Source: Acinetobacter sp. WCHA55 (lineage in GTDB: Bacteria; Pseudomonadota; Gammaproteobacteria; Pseudomonadales; Moraxellaceae). Taken from it: DNA of 64,000 bases. The stretch spans positions 1,488,001 to 1,552,000 of the forward strand of contig NZ_CP032286.1 in NCBI RefSeq assembly GCF_002165305.2. The letters run 5' to 3'. Below are positions 27,867-37,948 of the stretch, piece after piece. The notes beneath the pieces are model-generated. The model worked only from the letters and a program-made list of their open reading frames with translations, did not search any database and had not been told where the DNA came from. The translations under genes were made by a program, and so were the position numbers. The first letter of the stretch is position 1. Every line of letters starts with the position of its first letter.

Positions 27867-28580
27867 ATGTCTTTAACAGAACAACAGCAAACCAAGCTTG
27901 ATAAAATTCAGCTGGATGCCAGTTGGAAATATGGATTAAGTGATTTTTTACTGAGTCCAAAAATGGATGCGTTAAAGCAATTTCTTGTTACAGAAATCAA
28001 GGCGAATAAAGTGATTTATCCGCCAAATGCGCTGATTTTTAATGCATTTAATAGGACGCCTTTGGCAAATGTAAAAGTGGTAATACTTGGACAAGATCCA
28101 TATCATGGGCCAAATCAGGCACATGGGCTTAGTTTCTCTGTGCAAAAGGGGCTTGCATTACCTCCATCTTTACGTAATATTTTCCATGAGTTAAATAAAG
28201 ATTTAGGAATTGACATTCCTAAACATGGGGATTTAACGCGTTGGGCGCAGCAAGGCGTTTTGCTGTTGAACAGTGTATTAACCGTTGAAGCTGGTCAACC
28301 CACATCACATCAAAAACAAGGTTGGGAAGACTTTACCGATCATGTGATTGATGTTTTAAATGAACAGCGTGAGCATATTGTTTTTATTCTTTGGGGAGCA
28401 TATGCGCAGCGGAAAGGACAACGGATTGATCAAGAAAAGCATTTGGTGTTGAAGGCGGCACATCCGTCACCTTTAGCAGCAAACCGTGGTGGATTCTTCG
28501 GTTGTAAAGTTTTTTCAAAATCCAATAATTATCTTAAACAACATGGCATTGAGCCTATAGATTGGCAGCTGGACGCATGA
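27867..28580 (+). CDS. ung: Uracil-DNA glycosylase Ung (family 1)
   Basis: 237 residues. [22 protein letters not shown] (about 71-92) holds the water-activating loop [26 protein letters not shown] is the uracil-specificity region with Asn, and [19 protein letters not shown] the Leu-loop that flips uracil out. Ung removes uracil from DNA at the start of base excision repair. The last four bases overlap the start of the next gene (ATGA). Confidence 0.97.
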   Translation: MSLTEQQQTKLDKIQLDASWKYGLSDFLLSPKMDALKQFLVTEIKANKVIYPPNALIFNAFNRTPLANVKVVILGQDPYHGPNQAHGLSFSVQKGLALPPSLRNIFHELNKDLGIDIPKHGDLTRWAQQGVLLLNSVLTVEAGQPTSHQKQGWEDFTDHVIDVLNEQREHIVFILWGAYAQRKGQRIDQEKHLVLKAAHPSPLAANRGGFFGCKVFSKSNNYLKQHGIEPIDWQLDA

Positions 28581-29698
28581 CATATTCTCCCGTTTCTAAA
28601 AACTACCATCCAGATTTGATTGTAGAAGAAGCAAAAAATGGTTGGCGCATTGTTCGTCTGAATAGACCAAAATCACTTCACGCTTTAGATGAAACTATTG
28701 TTTCTGCTTTATTTGAGGTGTTTCAAGATTTTCATAGTGATGACGCAGTGAAAGCCATTTGGTTGGATTCAACTACACCAAAAGCGTTCTGTGCGGGCGG
28801 TGACGTACGTAAACTTCGTCAACTAGTGATTAACGATGAAGTTGAAACAGCGAATCAGTTCTTTGAGCAAGAATATGCTTTAGATTTATTACTACACAAC
28901 TATGCTAAGCCTGTCTTGGTCTGGGGTGAAGGTTATGTCATGGGCGGTGGTTTAGGTCTGTTTATGGCAGCGCCATTCCGTTTAGTGACACCGCATTCAC
29001 GTTTAGCGATGCCTGAAATCAATATTGGTTTGTACCCAGATGTGGGTGCAACGCGTTTCTTGGCGGATCGTGGAGCGATTGGTTTGTTCACGGGCTTAAC
29101 GGGTTCAATCATGACGGCCGCGGGTGCATATGGTATTGGTTGGGCAACACACATTTGTGATGCGCAGCGTAATACGGTGCTGGAGAAAGTCATCAATATT
29201 GATTGGAGTCATTATCCAGCAGGTGATTTTAGAGCCATTGATGATACATTAAACAGTATGCATCGTCCTGTAGGCCCAGGCCCATTGCAGAACTCTTTGG
29301 ATGTCATCCATAGTGTATGTCGGGGTGTGAACTTCGAGCATGATTATGATGCTATTGTTGGTTTAAGTGATGCACGTAGTGATTGGCTTCGTCAAGCCAG
29401 TGAAAACTTGCAAAAAGGCTCACCAACCACTGCTGCGCTAACATGGTTATTATGGCAGTGGGGCAAGCAAGTTCATTCTTGGAATGAAATATTTGAGCTT
29501 GAAACCCAAATTTCGGACTGGAAAATTCGCCATGCCGATTTTGTTGAAGGTGTACGTGCGCGTTTAGTGGATAAAGATTTGTCGCCAGCATGGAAACAGG
29601 GGGCTAGTAACAGCTTAAAGGGTATTTTTGCTGGTAATCCACCGACAACTAGTATTGAAAGCTGGAATGAACTCCTTAAACATTATGATGTAATCTAA
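28577..29698 (+). CDS. Enoyl-CoA hydratase/isomerase family protein (3-hydroxyisobutyryl-CoA hydrolase-like)
   Basis: 373 residues, longer than simple enoyl-CoA hydratases (about 260). The crotonase core shows [15 protein letters not shown] (about 73-87, first oxyanion loop), [18 protein letters not shown] (second oxyanion loop) and [20 protein letters not shown], which is the 3-hydroxyisobutyryl-CoA hydrolase (HIBCH) pattern MPE-x2-IG-x-(F/Y)-PDVG. HIBCH acts in valine breakdown, but no other valine gene is nearby, so the substrate is inferred. The ATG at 28577 overlaps the ung stop; tadA follows after five bases. Confidence 0.85.
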   Translation: MTYSPVSKNYHPDLIVEEAKNGWRIVRLNRPKSLHALDETIVSALFEVFQDFHSDDAVKAIWLDSTTPKAFCAGGDVRKLRQLVINDEVETANQFFEQEYALDLLLHNYAKPVLVWGEGYVMGGGLGLFMAAPFRLVTPHSRLAMPEINIGLYPDVGATRFLADRGAIGLFTGLTGSIMTAAGAYGIGWATHICDAQRNTVLEKVINIDWSHYPAGDFRAIDDTLNSMHRPVGPGPLQNSLDVIHSVCRGVNFEHDYDAIVGLSDARSDWLRQASENLQKGSPTTAALTWLLWQWGKQVHSWNEIFELETQISDWKIRHADFVEGVRARLVDKDLSPAWKQGASNSLKGIFAGNPPTTSIESWNELLKHYDVI

Positions 29699-29703
29699 TC
29701 TTT

Positions 29704-30204
29704 ATGACTGATGTTTTAAAAACAGATAGTGAATGGATGCAGCTTGCTTTAGAGCAGGCTGCTATTGCAGCGTCAAAAGATGAAGTCCCTGTTGGGGCGG
29801 TCATTGTGAGTCAAAACAAAATTATTGGTTCGGGCTTTAATGCGCCTATTACGCTCAATGATCCTACCGCACATGCTGAGGTTCAAGCACTGCGTGATGC
29901 CTGTCAAAATATACAAAACTATCGGTTGCCTGATGATGCGGTCATGTATGTGACGCTTGAGCCTTGTACCATGTGCGTTGGTGCTTTGGTGCATGCACGC
30001 GTTTCAAAAGTGGTATTTGGTGCGACAGAACCGAAAGCGGGCTCTCTTGTAAGTGCACGTAAATTATTTGAAACAGGTTATTATAATCATCAGTTCTTGG
30101 TTGAATCAGGTTGTTTGCATGAGCAATGCTCGCAGCAGCTCAGTCATTTTTTTAAAATGCGCCGCGAACAAAAGCGACTCTCCCGTCTACAAGAAAAGGG
30201 ATGA
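29704..30204 (+). CDS. tadA: tRNA adenosine(34) deaminase TadA
   Basis: 166 residues. TadA converts A34 to inosine in tRNA-Arg(ACG). The deaminase zinc ligands are in AHAEVQAL (about 59-66, His and proton-shuttle Glu) and LEPCTMCVGALVHARV (about 86-101). VPVGAVIV and VFGATEPKAGS are the flanking TadA signatures. The N-terminal ten residues before WMQLALEQA are slightly longer than E. coli. It is cotranscribed with the hydratase-like gene. Confidence 0.95.
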   Translation: MTDVLKTDSEWMQLALEQAAIAASKDEVPVGAVIVSQNKIIGSGFNAPITLNDPTAHAEVQALRDACQNIQNYRLPDDAVMYVTLEPCTMCVGALVHARVSKVVFGATEPKAGSLVSARKLFETGYYNHQFLVESGCLHEQCSQQLSHFFKMRREQKRLSRLQEKG

Positions 30205-30241
30205 ATCCATTTGTAAAATAATAATTTCATGTAAAATAAAA

Positions 30242-30259
30242 TGACAATTATTATTGTCA
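30242..30259. promoter_or_regulatory. Perfect inverted repeat in the SRPBCC gene promoter region
   Basis: TGACAAT (30242-30248) and ATTGTCA (30253-30259) flank a TATT spacer, 20 bases before the ATG of the SRPBCC gene. The size and symmetry fit a repressor operator (TetR-like, or Fur/MntR-like by its A/T core). The protein bound is unknown. Confidence 0.4.
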
Positions 30260-30279
30260 AATAAGGCGCTGGAATAACT

Positions 30280-30711
30280 ATGAATAATATTCAGATTAAA
30301 AAAGAATTTAATGCACCTGTAGAGCAGGTGTTTGATTTACTGTCTAAACACTCAACCTATAACGTCGCTTTTGCGCCAGTCCAAGTGGTGCGTGTGAAAG
30401 ACTCAGCAGATCCTGGACGTCCAGATGGGCTTGGTTCAATCCGTCGTATGGGTTTTGGGCCAATTAAGCCGTTACAAGAGCAAATCACATTAATGAATGT
30501 GAATGAGCGTATTGAATACAAGATTATTAAAAATCCACTCATCAAACATCATTTGGGTATTATTGAGTTTGAACCGATTGACTCGAATAAAACGTTAGTG
30601 ACCTATACGATTGAATTACAGGCACGTGCACCTTTTGTAAGTAAATTAATCCTTGCACAGCTTAAATCTGCGATTAAACTAGGATTTTCAAAACTCGCTA
30701 AATCTGTATAA
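30280..30711 (+). CDS. SRPBCC (START-like) family protein
   Basis: 143 residues with the polyketide-cyclase/START-like beginning MNNIQIKKEFNAPVEQVFDLLSKHSTYN (about 1-28). A beta-rich core (LGSIRRMGFGP, ERIEYKIIKNPLIKHH) and a long amphipathic C-terminal helix (KLILAQLKSAIKLGFSKLAKSV) complete the helix-grip fold. Such proteins bind hydrophobic ligands; nothing shows which. It has its own upstream inverted repeat, lies 17 bases before cmk, and could be read with it. Confidence 0.8.
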   Translation: MNNIQIKKEFNAPVEQVFDLLSKHSTYNVAFAPVQVVRVKDSADPGRPDGLGSIRRMGFGPIKPLQEQITLMNVNERIEYKIIKNPLIKHHLGIIEFEPIDSNKTLVTYTIELQARAPFVSKLILAQLKSAIKLGFSKLAKSV

Positions 30712-30728
30712 CAAACTTTGGGTAAGCA

Positions 30729-31412
30729 ATGACAGTTCAAATAATCACAATTGATGGTCCAAGTGGTTCGGGTAAGGGCACTCTGGCTGCAAAAATAGCA
30801 GCCCATTATCAATTCCATTTACTTGATTCAGGAGCGTTATATCGCTTGTTGGGCCTGTCATTGCATCAACATGATTTGTTAGATGCTTTGTCAAGTGAGC
30901 TAAGTCAATGTGTCGAAATTGCTAAACATTTAGACATACAATTTTTAAGTTCTGCACAAGGCACACACGTCTTGCTTAATGGTGAAGATGTTAGCCAAAC
31001 CATTCGAACTGAGCAGGTTGGTGAGTTTGCATCAAAAGTTGCAACAATTCCTGAGCTTAGAGCTGCATTGATCGATCGTCAACATGCTTTTGCACAAGCG
31101 CCAGGCTTGGTTGCAGATGGTCGAGATATGGCAACATCCATCTTTCCAGAGGCTCAAGCCAAGATTTATTTAACCGCTTCAGCCCAATCTCGTGCTGAAC
31201 GCAGAGTAAAGCAGTTGCAGGGTATGGGGCTGGATGCTAAAATAAACGATATTTTAGCTAATATTGAGGCGCGTGATAAACGTGACATGGAGCGAGAAGT
31301 TGCTCCACTCAAACCAGCGGCTGATGCCTACATCATTGATAGTTCTGAATTGAACATTGATGAGGTGTTTCAGCTCATGACGGCTTATATAGATAAGCAA
31401 TTAGCAAATTAA
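30729..31412 (+). CDS. cmk: Cytidylate kinase Cmk
   Basis: 227 residues. The P-loop [17 protein letters not shown] (about 8-24) is at the N-terminus. [12 protein letters not shown] (about 34-45) is the DSGA-x-YR CMP-binding motif, and [14 protein letters not shown] (about 129-142) and [19 protein letters not shown] the downstream NMP-binding and LID signatures. It phosphorylates CMP/dCMP to CDP/dCDP. The cmk-rpsA-ihfB order is conserved in gammaproteobacteria. Confidence 0.96.
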   Translation: MTVQIITIDGPSGSGKGTLAAKIAAHYQFHLLDSGALYRLLGLSLHQHDLLDALSSELSQCVEIAKHLDIQFLSSAQGTHVLLNGEDVSQTIRTEQVGEFASKVATIPELRAALIDRQHAFAQAPGLVADGRDMATSIFPEAQAKIYLTASAQSRAERRVKQLQGMGLDAKINDILANIEARDKRDMEREVAPLKPAADAYIIDSSELNIDEVFQLMTAYIDKQLAN

Positions 31413-31525
31413 CGAATTTTTATATTCAGCAGAAGCATAGCTTGATCAGTTCAATATGGACTATGTAGACGCTTAACTAAACCGGCCTTGTCTGATCCAA
31501 GACCGCTGACTTTATCAGGTATATC

Positions 31526-33202
31526 ATGACCGAATCTTTTGCAGCCCTCTTTGAAGAAAGCGAATTAAACCTCAACGTTGAAAAGGGTGCTGTCATCCAA
31601 GGCGTTGTAGTAAACATCGATTCTGATTGGGTAACAGTTGACACTGGCCTTAAATCAGAAGGTATTGTTGACCGCGCTGAATTCTTAAATGAACAACGCG
31701 AACTTGAAGTTCAAGTTGGCGACACTGTTGATGTTGTTGTTGAAGCACTTGACAATGGCATGGGTCAAACAGTTTTATCACGTGAAAAAGCGAAACGTGC
31801 TGAAACTTGGACTAAACTTGAAAAAATCTTTGAAGACGGCGAAATCGTTACTGGTGTTATCTCTGGTAAAGTTAAAGGCGGTTTCACTGTTGACATCGGT
31901 CCAGTTCGTGCGTTCCTTCCAGGTTCTTTAGTTGATACTCGTCCTATTCGTGATACTACTCACTTAGAGGGTAAAGAGTTAGAATTTAAAGTAATCAAAC
32001 TTGATGCTAAACGTAACAACGTTGTTGTATCTCGTCGTGCTGTTATGGAAGCTGAATCTTCAGCTGACCGTGAAGCTCTTCTTGCTCAGCTTGAAGAAGG
32101 TCAAACAGTTACTGGTACTATCAAAAATCTTACTGACTATGGTGCATTCGTTGACCTTGGCGGTATTGATGGTCTTCTTCACATCACTGACATGGCTTGG
32201 AAACGTATCAAGCACCCATCAGAAGTTGTTGAAGTTGGTCAAGAAGTTACTGTTAAAGTACTTAAGTTTGACAAAGAACGTAACCGCGTATCTTTAGGTC
32301 TTAAGCAATTAGGCGAAGATCCATGGTTAGCGATCATGAATCGTTACCCTAAAGGTTCAATCGTTAAAGCTCGCGTAACTAACTTAACTGACTACGGCTG
32401 TTTCGCAGAAATCGCTGAAGGCGTTGAAGGTTTAGTACACGTTTCTGAAATGGACCACACGAACAAAAACATCCACCCATCTAAAGTTGTTCAGATTGGT
32501 GATGAAGTTGATGTTATGGTTCTTGAAGTTGACGAAGAACGTCGTCGTATTTCTCTTGGTATCAAACAAACTCGTGCTAACCCATGGGAAGAGTTTGCTA
32601 AGAACCACGACAAAGGTGAAAAAGTTTCAGGTACGATCAAGTCAATCACTGACTTCGGTATCTTCATCGGTTTACCAGGCGGTATCGATGGTCTAGTTCA
32701 CTTGTCTGACATTTCTTGGAACGAACAAGGCGAAGAAGCTATCCGTCGTTACAAGAAAGGTGACACAGTTGAAGCTGTTATCTTGTCTGTAGACGCTGAA
32801 GGCAACCGTATCAGCCTTGGCATCAAGCAAATGAACAGCGATCCGTTCAACGATTTCTTAGCTGCTAACGAACGCGGTGCACTTGTAAAAGGTACTGTAA
32901 CTGCTGTTGATGCTCGTGGCGCAACACTTAAGTTAGCTGACGAAGTTGAAGCGACTCTTAAAGCATCTGAAATCAACCGCGACCGCGTTGAAGATGCAAC
33001 TAAGTTCCTTGAAGTTGGTCAAGAAGTTGAAGCGAAAATCATCAACGTAGATCGTAAATCTCGCTCTATCAACTTGTCTATCAAAGCGAAAGACGAAGCT
33101 GAAGAGAAAGAAGCAGTTGCTAACTTGAAGACAGCGACTACTGGTCAAGACAATGGTCCTAAGACTATTGGTGATTTGATCAAAGCTCAAATGGGCAACT
33201 AA
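31526..33202 (+). CDS. rpsA: 30S ribosomal protein S1
   Basis: 558 residues with six S1 RNA-binding repeats, each opening with a KG/V...G-x-V...DYGAFV or equivalent segment. Repeats 3-6 are the most regular ([71 protein letters not shown]). S1 unwinds and docks mRNA at the 30S platform. Codon use here is strikingly C-rich at two-fold sites and even (AAC, TTC, GAC) compared with neighbours, typical of a highly expressed gene. The 113-base leader before the ATG has potential for autoregulation, as S1 represses its own mRNA in E. coli, but I cannot show it here. Confidence 0.97.
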   Translation: MTESFAALFEESELNLNVEKGAVIQGVVVNIDSDWVTVDTGLKSEGIVDRAEFLNEQRELEVQVGDTVDVVVEALDNGMGQTVLSREKAKRAETWTKLEKIFEDGEIVTGVISGKVKGGFTVDIGPVRAFLPGSLVDTRPIRDTTHLEGKELEFKVIKLDAKRNNVVVSRRAVMEAESSADREALLAQLEEGQTVTGTIKNLTDYGAFVDLGGIDGLLHITDMAWKRIKHPSEVVEVGQEVTVKVLKFDKERNRVSLGLKQLGEDPWLAIMNRYPKGSIVKARVTNLTDYGCFAEIAEGVEGLVHVSEMDHTNKNIHPSKVVQIGDEVDVMVLEVDEERRRISLGIKQTRANPWEEFAKNHDKGEKVSGTIKSITDFGIFIGLPGGIDGLVHLSDISWNEQGEEAIRRYKKGDTVEAVILSVDAEGNRISLGIKQMNSDPFNDFLAANERGALVKGTVTAVDARGATLKLADEVEATLKASEINRDRVEDATKFLEVGQEVEAKIINVDRKSRSINLSIKAKDEAEEKEAVANLKTATTGQDNGPKTIGDLIKAQMGN

Positions 33203-33267
33203 GTAGATGTTTGAATTGTATTGTTAATGTAAGTTAACTAATACTTTTTACACAAATACAATAAACG

Positions 33268-33300
33268 GTAGCGTAGTATTCACTTATTACGCTACAGTTT
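33268..33300 (+). terminator. Terminator of rpsA
   Basis: GTAGCGTA (33268-33275) and TACGCTAC (33288-33295) form an 8-bp stem with a 12-base loop followed by AGTTTT. It separates rpsA from ihfB. Confidence 0.65.
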
Positions 33301-33363
33301 TGTATTTAAACAGGTTATTATCAATCTATCTACAAGGTAGCTTGATAATTAAAGAGGTCGCAG

Positions 33364-33669
33364 ATGACTACTGAAGCACTTAATAAGTCTGACTTAATAG
33401 AGCGTATTTCTCTTAAAAACCCGCACTTAGCAGAGCCATTAGTGGAAGAAGCTGTTAAGATTATGATTGATCAAATGATTGCATCTTTGTCTTCAGATAA
33501 TCGTATTGAAATTCGTGGTTTTGGTAGTTTCGCACTCCATCATCGTGAGCCTCGTGTTGGGCGTAATCCTAAAACGGGTAAGTCGGTAGAAGTGGCTGCT
33601 AAAGCTGTCCCACATTTCAAACCAGGTAAAGCATTACGTGATGCAGTAAACGAGACTGCAGGCGAATAA
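33364..33669 (+). CDS. ihfB: Integration host factor subunit beta
   Basis: 101 residues, an HU/IHF-family DNA-bending protein. The beta-arm reads [40 protein letters not shown], with the minor-groove-intercalating Pro in GRNPKTG. The position after rpsA identifies it as the beta subunit; the alpha subunit is elsewhere. IHF sharply bends DNA for recombination, transcription and replication. AAAGAGGTCG provides the ribosome-binding site. Confidence 0.96.
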   Translation: MTTEALNKSDLIERISLKNPHLAEPLVEEAVKIMIDQMIASLSSDNRIEIRGFGSFALHHREPRVGRNPKTGKSVEVAAKAVPHFKPGKALRDAVNETAGE

Positions 33670-33686
33670 AATTTATTGGGGTGCTT

Positions 33687-34052
33687 ATGCGTTACGTATT
33701 ATTCGCATTATTAATTGTACTGTTTGGCTACTGTCTAGCTTTGGTACTACAAAACGGAACTGAGCTAACCGTTGATCTGTTGTTTATACAGGTTCCAGCA
33801 ATGCGTTTAGGTCTATTGTTATTATTGACAATGGCTTTAGGGATTGTGTTGGGTTTGTTAATTGGTGTTCAGGTATTTCGTGTATTCCAGAAAGGTTGGG
33901 AAATTAAGCGACTACGTAAAGACATTGATCACCTTCGTAAAGAGCAGATTCAATCCGCTCAGTTGGCTGCGGCTGAAGCTGCGGCACATACAAGACATGA
34001 GAAAACGGTGTTAGATATCAATCCTAATGATCGTCCTTCTACACCGCTTTAA
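33687..34052 (+). CDS. lapA: LapA family (DUF1049) inner-membrane protein
   Basis: 121 residues from the ATG at 33687, which has GGGGTG just upstream. Two hydrophobic helices (about 4-20 and 41-65) are separated by the short NGTELTVDLLFIQVPAMRLG segment typical of LapA/YciS. A coiled-coil cytoplasmic tail (EIKRLRKDIDHLRKEQIQ) follows. LapA with LapB controls LpxC turnover and so LPS synthesis in E. coli. No lapB follows here, and the role in this organism is inferred from the family. Confidence 0.82.
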   Translation: MRYVLFALLIVLFGYCLALVLQNGTELTVDLLFIQVPAMRLGLLLLLTMALGIVLGLLIGVQVFRVFQKGWEIKRLRKDIDHLRKEQIQSAQLAAAEAAAHTRHEKTVLDINPNDRPSTPL

Positions 34053-34106
34053 GCCACAATATCAAGTAAGATTTCTATCTTAAAAGTATTGAAGCAAGTT
34101 TGATTT

Positions 34107-34141
34107 AAACGCCTTTGGATATATAGCTAAAGGCGTTTTTT
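34107..34141 (+). terminator. Terminator of ihfB-lapA
   Basis: AAACGCCTTT (34107-34116) and AAAGGCGTTT (34129-34138) form a perfect 10-bp stem with a 12-base loop, followed by TTTT. Confidence 0.9.
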
Positions 34142-34290
34142 ATTGTGATTTAAAATATTGATAACTATATAAAAATTATATGAATAAAGAACTTAGTTTG
34201 AATTTTAAATGGTTTTTAGAAAAATAGTCTTGGTCGTTTTAGGCTTAATCCGTATAATGCCATAATTTTGTGAGTTTGAAGGGTCTCCCC

Positions 34291-34971
34291 ATGAGTATTA
34301 TTGTTGCCTTAGATGCAAAAAGTCATTATGACGCAATGACGATTGCTGGGCAATTAGACCCTCAATTATGCCGTGTAAAAGTCGGTAAAGAATTATTTAC
34401 CCATGAAGGCTCATCTATTGTTAAAGCTTTACATGGTGAAGGCTTTGAAGTCTTTTTAGATCTAAAATTTCACGATATTCCAAATACGACTGCGCAAGCG
34501 GTATGTGCTGCTGCAGATATGGGAGTTTGGATGGTAAATGTCCATGCTTCAGGTGGCCGTAAAATGATGGAAACCTGTGTTGAGCGCTTAAAGGCTGGCA
34601 ACTATAGCACTCAACTGATAGCAGTAACGGTGTTAACTTCGATGGGTCGTGAAGATCTAGCCGATATTGGTCTGGATATTGAACCATTTGAACAAGTCAA
34701 ACGTTTAGCGAAATTGACTAAAGATAGTGGTTTAGATGGTGTGGTATGTTCAGCGCAAGAAGCAAAAATGCTGCGTGAGGCTTTGGGTTCAGAGTTTGCA
34801 TTGGTGACACCAGGTATTCGTCCTGAGGGCTCAAGTGCGGATGACCAAAAGCGTATCGTAACGCCAAAGCAAGCCATGCTAGATGGCGCAACTCATTTAG
34901 TCATTGGTCGTCCAATTACACAGTCCGCTAGCCCATGTCAAACGCTTAAAGACATTCTCGCAACGCTCTAA
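34291..34971 (+). CDS. pyrF: Orotidine 5'-phosphate decarboxylase PyrF
   Basis: 226 residues. PyrF makes UMP from [12 protein letters not shown] (about 60-68) holds the catalytic Asp-x-Lys-x2-Asp set with the upstream [29 protein letters not shown] and [14 protein letters not shown] are the phosphate-gripping and C-terminal loops. The ATG at 34291 is preceded by GAAGGG; a GTG 21 bases upstream is not supported. It is a single gene bounded by terminators. Confidence 0.96.
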   Translation: MSIIVALDAKSHYDAMTIAGQLDPQLCRVKVGKELFTHEGSSIVKALHGEGFEVFLDLKFHDIPNTTAQAVCAAADMGVWMVNVHASGGRKMMETCVERLKAGNYSTQLIAVTVLTSMGREDLADIGLDIEPFEQVKRLAKLTKDSGLDGVVCSAQEAKMLREALGSEFALVTPGIRPEGSSADDQKRIVTPKQAMLDGATHLVIGRPITQSASPCQTLKDILATL

Positions 34972-34983
34972 ATATAAAACTCT

Positions 34984-35013
34984 AAAAAGCCTTTCATTTG
35001 AAAGGCTTTTTTA
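34984..35013 (+). terminator. Terminator of pyrF
   Basis: AAAAAGCCTTTC and GAAAGGCTTTTT pair perfectly around a four-base loop, 12 bases after the pyrF stop. Confidence 0.93.
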
Positions 35014-35025
35014 TACATTTTTTTA

Positions 35026-35279
35026 AAAAAAGAAGCATTTGAGCTTAAACTGACTATACCAAAGCAAAATACTGAATTACGCAGTGCGATTGTAAAGGAA
35101 GCCACTGAAATGAATCTGGATTTAAAAGAACAAGATGAAGACTCCACTAATTCATCTGCTTGGGTATCAGCCATAGCTGTTGTTCAGCTATCAACTAGGT
35201 GTAACAATGGTTGAGGCGGTGGGTGATCTGGTGAAAAAGATTGATATAAACTGGGGCTGTTTATTTTAAAAGATGAAAA
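35026..35279 (+). pseudogene. Possible remnant of a small coding region, frameshifted
   Basis: From 35026 a + strand frame runs about 60 codons (through FELKLTIPKQNTELR, IVKEATEMNLDLKEQDED and SAWVSAIAVVQLS) to a stop near 35215, but has no ATG start before residue 29. Around 35190 a second frame picks up (YQLGVTMVEAVGDLVKKID) and stops near 35269. The composition is that of a coding sequence, charged and helical, rather than random A/T-rich DNA. I do not recognise the protein. It could equally be chance, as no start or ribosome-binding site is seen. Confidence 0.3.
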
Positions 35280-35339
35280 GATAAATATTGAGTGTAGCAT
35301 CACACCTCATGTGAAGAGGCATGATGATCGTAAGATGAC

Positions 35340-36248
35340 TTATACTGCTGCCAAAACACTGACAACAATAGGCGCCAGGACAGACAAGATAAAACCGCTG
35401 ACCATAGCATGTGGAATAAAGTCATTCCCGCAGGCTTGTTTGACCATCGGTAGGGTGACATCCATTGCTGTGGCTCCTGCAGATGAAATCGCAGAGCGAG
35501 GGTAACGCCAGCCAATGATGTACATAAACACAATCGCAAAAATTTCTCTGAACAAATCATTCATCAGTGCAATACTGCCTAAATGTGCATTCTTTAACTC
35601 CGTGACCACAATGCCAGTCATAGAGTAAAAACCATAACCTTGAGACAACATAATCAAGTCTTTTAGTTGAATACTCGGTACAAAATAGGCTGTTACAAAA
35701 GCCCCAATAATTGAACCCAGAATACAACCAAGTGGAACGAGCAGGATTTGCCAGTTCAACCATGAGCGATCTAGTGGTGAATAGGCCAAATCAAGCCCGA
35801 TCAGAAACATGAAAACTAGTAACAAGTTCCACGTACTGATATGAAGCGTATAGCCGAAATTTGAAGATAGCTCTGCCAAACCATAACCTAAGGCCAGTGC
35901 GATAAATGCATAACTGATATTGATTAAGGATTTGCTCACAAGGCTCATGGACACTTTGCCGTGACTCGGTTGGTAGCCCAAAAGTTTAAATAATATGTAA
36001 CAACAGACAAAAGCACCGATACTGGTCATAACTGCTAAAAGAGATGCATGATTGAGTATCTGCCAAGGTTCGGCAATGCTATGCAAAGTCGTTGAGAACT
36101 CAATCGCAATTGCAATTAAGAGAATATAAGTAAAATAGGGCAGAATTTGAAAGGCAAGTCGTTCAAGCCATTTGGGTAAACGACGTGCCAAAATAAATCC
36201 TAGTGCTAAACAAATAAGAAGCTGAAAAATCAACCAAAATGATTGCAT
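35340..36248 (-). CDS. LysO-type (DUF340) membrane exporter
   Basis: 302 residues with about eight to ten membrane segments. The C-terminal half carries the LysO signature: GYGFYSMTGIVVTEL (about 205-219), MNDLFREIFAIVFMYIIGW and AISSAGATAMDVTLPMVKQACG with a conserved Asp. LysO (YbjE) of E. coli exports lysine and thialysine. The order and residues fit, but the substrate here is an inference. Its stop is 60 bases from the decayed region after pyrF, and its start about 45 bases from the monooxygenase stop on the same strand. Confidence 0.82.
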   Translation of the reverse strand: MQSFWLIFQLLICLALGFILARRLPKWLERLAFQILPYFTYILLIAIAIEFSTTLHSIAEPWQILNHASLLAVMTSIGAFVCCYILFKLLGYQPSHGKVSMSLVSKSLINISYAFIALALGYGLAELSSNFGYTLHISTWNLLLVFMFLIGLDLAYSPLDRSWLNWQILLVPLGCILGSIIGAFVTAYFVPSIQLKDLIMLSQGYGFYSMTGIVVTELKNAHLGSIALMNDLFREIFAIVFMYIIGWRYPRSAISSAGATAMDVTLPMVKQACGNDFIPHAMVSGFILSVLAPIVVSVLAAV

Positions 36249-36293
36249 GTCAAGTAAAGTGTGAAAAAATACTAACTTATTATGACCGTGATC

Positions 36294-37799
36294 TTAATTT
36301 ATTGCTTGACTATCTTGCTTGGAATTTAAAAAACGATAGTCTGCTGGATTAGCTTTTCGTGTTTTTAGCCAATACTTCCATGTATAGCTGGGCCATAAAG
36401 AGAAATTTTTTCCATCCTCTTGTTGATACCAACTCACACAGCCAGATTGCCAAATGGTGTTGGTAAATTGACTTTGTAAATGTTGGTTAAACTGATCTTG
36501 AGTATCTGCTTTCACAACGATTGCTTGAGATCGGGTTTTTTCTGCCATCTCGATGAGCTGTAGAATGTAATTCACTTGTGACTCAATCATAAAAATAACC
36601 GAGTTATGCCCTAAGACTGTATTGGGCCCTAAAAGCTGGAATAAGTTTGGGAAGCCTTTGGTGCTAATTCCATAGTAACTTTCAGCCCCATCTTTCCACG
36701 CGTCTGTAAGCTCAACATGGTTTATTCCTTTACAGCTAAAGGATTTAAGATAAATACGTGGGTCAGTCACAAAACCTGTGCCATAGATGAGGCAGTCAAT
36801 TGCACGCTTTTTCCCATCTTTGGTGATGATACTGTCCTCTGTTAATTCCAAAATATCATCGGTAACCAATTCAACATTTTTACGGTTAAAACTCGGATAA
36901 TACTTGTTGGAGACCAAGATACGTTTACAACCCATAATATAGTTGGGAATCAACTTATCTGCGGTTACAGGGTCTTTGACTTGATGGCGAATATAAGCTT
37001 CTGCCAGTTTTTGTGCATATTTCATGACCTGTGGTTTCATAATGGGAACTACACGGGATTCATTTGTCCAATACAAACGTGCTCGATGAATTTTTCGAAA
37101 CCAATCAAATCGATCAAATAGTTTTTTTTCAATCGGTAAATAACGACGTTCATCCCGAGGAATAACCCATGCGGCTGTCCTTTGCAGTACGTAGAGTTGT
37201 TTCACTTGTTCTGCAATTTCAGGAATATATTGAATCGCACTCCCCCCAGTGCCAATAGAGGCAACATTTTTATTGCTGAGATCATAGTCATGATTCCACT
37301 GTGATGAATGGAAAACTTTGCCTTTAAACTTCTCGATACCCGAAATACGCGGAATTTGCGGTACATGCAACGGACCAGATGCAAAAATGGCAAATTGAGC
37401 GGTTAGTGTTTCAGTTTGATTGAGAGTAAGTTGCCATAAACACTGATTTTCTAAATAGTGTACAGCACTCACTTCAGTGTTAAAGCGGATATAAGACTGT
37501 AATTGATGTTCAGCAGTGAGTGTTTGGATGTATTGATAAATTTCAGGTGCTTCAGCATAACGTTTAGACCAATCAGTCTTGGGTGAGAAAGACAAGGAAT
37601 AGAGGTGTGACTGTACATCACAAGCAGCACCGGGATATTGGTTTTCACGCCAAGTTCCGCCTATTTCACTGGCTTTTTCCAAAATGATAAAATCACGAAT
37701 ATTGTTTTGCAAAAGGCGAATAGCCATAGCTAAGCCACCAAAACCTGCGCCAATAATGGCGATTTTTACCTGAGGAGCTGTTAAGTTTGCTACCTGCAT
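36294..37799 (-). CDS. Flavin-containing (Baeyer-Villiger-type) monooxygenase
   Basis: 501 residues. The FAD-binding GAGFGGLAMAIRLL (about 17-30) and the NADPH-binding SIGTGGSAIQYIPEI (about 181-195) flank the Baeyer-Villiger fingerprint F-x-G-x3-H-x3-W, present as FKGKVFHSSQW (about 160-170). Such enzymes use NADPH and O2 to insert oxygen into ketones. It is divergent from an AraC-type regulator across 150 bases, an arrangement known for several monooxygenases and suggesting substrate-induced control. It is not AlmA-like at its N-terminus. The substrate is unknown. A GAAGGAAA site precedes the ATG. Confidence 0.88.
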   Translation of the reverse strand: MQVANLTAPQVKIAIIGAGFGGLAMAIRLLQNNIRDFIILEKASEIGGTWRENQYPGAACDVQSHLYSLSFSPKTDWSKRYAEAPEIYQYIQTLTAEHQLQSYIRFNTEVSAVHYLENQCLWQLTLNQTETLTAQFAIFASGPLHVPQIPRISGIEKFKGKVFHSSQWNHDYDLSNKNVASIGTGGSAIQYIPEIAEQVKQLYVLQRTAAWVIPRDERRYLPIEKKLFDRFDWFRKIHRARLYWTNESRVVPIMKPQVMKYAQKLAEAYIRHQVKDPVTADKLIPNYIMGCKRILVSNKYYPSFNRKNVELVTDDILELTEDSIITKDGKKRAIDCLIYGTGFVTDPRIYLKSFSCKGINHVELTDAWKDGAESYYGISTKGFPNLFQLLGPNTVLGHNSVIFMIESQVNYILQLIEMAEKTRSQAIVVKADTQDQFNQHLQSQFTNTIWQSGCVSWYQQEDGKNFSLWPSYTWKYWLKTRKANPADYRFLNSKQDSQAIN

Positions 37800-37948
37800 T
37801 TGCTATTTCCTTCTTGTTTTTCTTCATTGTAGAGTAACTTTCCAGAAGGTCTATGATAGCCCTGACAAGAAAATTGATAGATTCGGCAATTGTTGAGTGT
37901 TGGATGGTTGTAGTAAAACATAGGCCAATATTTTGCTTTTAATTGATT

